Shown one piece after another: positions 13,878-14,335 of a stretch of DNA of 14,335 bases. Numbering within the stretch: position 1 is the first letter of the stretch; each line of letters opens with the position of its first letter. The notes under the pieces are model-generated. The model was given only the letters and a program-made list of their open reading frames with translations. It was not told the origin of the DNA and did not search any database. This DNA comes from Calditrichia bacterium (lineage in GTDB: Bacteria > Calditrichota > Calditrichia > RBG-13-44-9), in NCBI GenBank assembly GCA_026991005.1, contig JALXCH010000451.1, positions 1 through 14,335 on the forward strand, given 5' to 3'. The position numbers and the translations under genes are program-made.

Positions 13878-14335
13878 TCAAATCATGAAACCAATTCCCA
13901 GAAAGAGTAAAACCCCCATCATCCACCAGGTATCTTGCTGGCGCCAGTTTAACGCGTTCATTACCCGAACCGTGCCCGTGAAACCGCGCGCTTCCATGGC
14001 CAGATTCACCCGCTCCCCCCGTTCGTAGGTGCGAATAAATAAAACCCCAATCTGCGAAGCCACCATCTTTAAACGCACCAGCAACGGCAGCCGAATGTAA
14101 CGGGAATGGAACGCCATCACCATCCGTTCCGCTTCATCGATAATTAAAAAAATGAAACGGTACATGAAAGAAAGAGTCGCGACAACCACATCGGGGACAT
14201 ACAATCGCTCCATCGCCTTTAATAACCGGTTAAAATCCGTTGTGGTGGTGAGTACAATGGAAATGAGCAGCGCCAGTACCGATTTGATGTTTATTAACAG
14301 GAATTTTTGAACCCCTTCGGGATAAAGAGCGATGG
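13878..14335 (-). CDS. ECF transporter transmembrane subunit, CbiQ/EcfT type (5' part off window)
   Basis: The last 151 or so residues of the scaffold subunit that links the ATPase to the substrate-binding component. The frame runs open to the right edge, so the Met codon at 14211-14213 is internal, not a start. The upstream part reads SVLALLISIVLTTTTDFNRL (complement of about 14223-14282), a typical membrane helix and following loop of the family. The diagnostic region comes next: DEAERMVMAFHSR, the first Ala-Arg-containing coupling helix, then ERGERVNLAMEARGFTG with the second (ARG). These two helices contact the ATPases. A final hydrophobic helix (DTWWMMGVLLFLGIGFMI) ends the protein. The substrate-specific component (CbiM/NikM or another S subunit) and any metal or cobalamin control element would lie beyond the right edge. 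Confidence 0.9.
   Translation of the reverse strand, partial: IALYPEGVQKFLLINIKSVLALLISIVLTTTTDFNRLLKAMERLYVPDVVVATLSFMYRFIFLIIDEAERMVMAFHSRYIRLPLLVRLKMVASQIGVLFIRTYERGERVNLAMEARGFTGTVRVMNALNWRQQDTWWMMGVLLFLGIGFMI

Overview
The window is a piece of bacterial chromosome, mostly densely packed housekeeping and accessory genes of moderate G+C, interrupted at about 7.95-9.3 kb by a visibly A+T-richer non-coding block full of palindromes. A lipobox-bearing secreted phosphatase-like protein points to a Gram-negative bacterium. The gene set and intergenic style would fit the FCB superphylum (for example Calditrichota or a relative), but no marker gene settles this and it is an impression only.

Left part (48-3589, + strand): yqeY, a strong intrinsic terminator, then cvpA and mutS2, the last two overlapping by 14 bp. 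Facing them and overlapping the mutS2 3' end by 15 bp is a leftward run (7943 to 3575): a lipoprotein metallophosphoesterase, a small three-helix membrane protein of unknown role, an RlmI-like PUA/SAM methyltransferase, and a sirtuin (CobB). Gaps between them are 42, 16 and 24 bp, so they could be one transcription unit.

Middle (7944-9288): no credible gene. It holds two tandem copies of a composite palindromic element of roughly 290-330 bp. Each copy has a 56-bp block, a variable A+T-rich hairpin, a block of about 110 bp with two further hairpins, and a terminal hairpin. The terminal hairpin of the second copy is split by a 441-bp insertion with 17-bp perfect terminal inverted repeats and a 5-bp target duplication (TTCGA). 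The insertion has no transposase gene but carries a symmetrical set of four REP-like palindromes whose paired members show compensatory base-pair changes. This block is the most unusual part of the window.

Right part: a SAM methyltransferase (9289-10059, +) and an orphan receiver-plus-DHp protein with degenerate phosphorylation sites (10253-10945, +). Then come an enoyl-CoA hydratase family gene (11053-11850, -) and a divergently transcribed Gfo/Idh/MocA oxidoreductase (12024-13049, +). Last are the ATPase and the truncated transmembrane gene of an energy-coupling factor (CbiO/CbiQ-type) importer, running leftward from beyond the right edge. No tRNA, rRNA or CRISPR array was seen.
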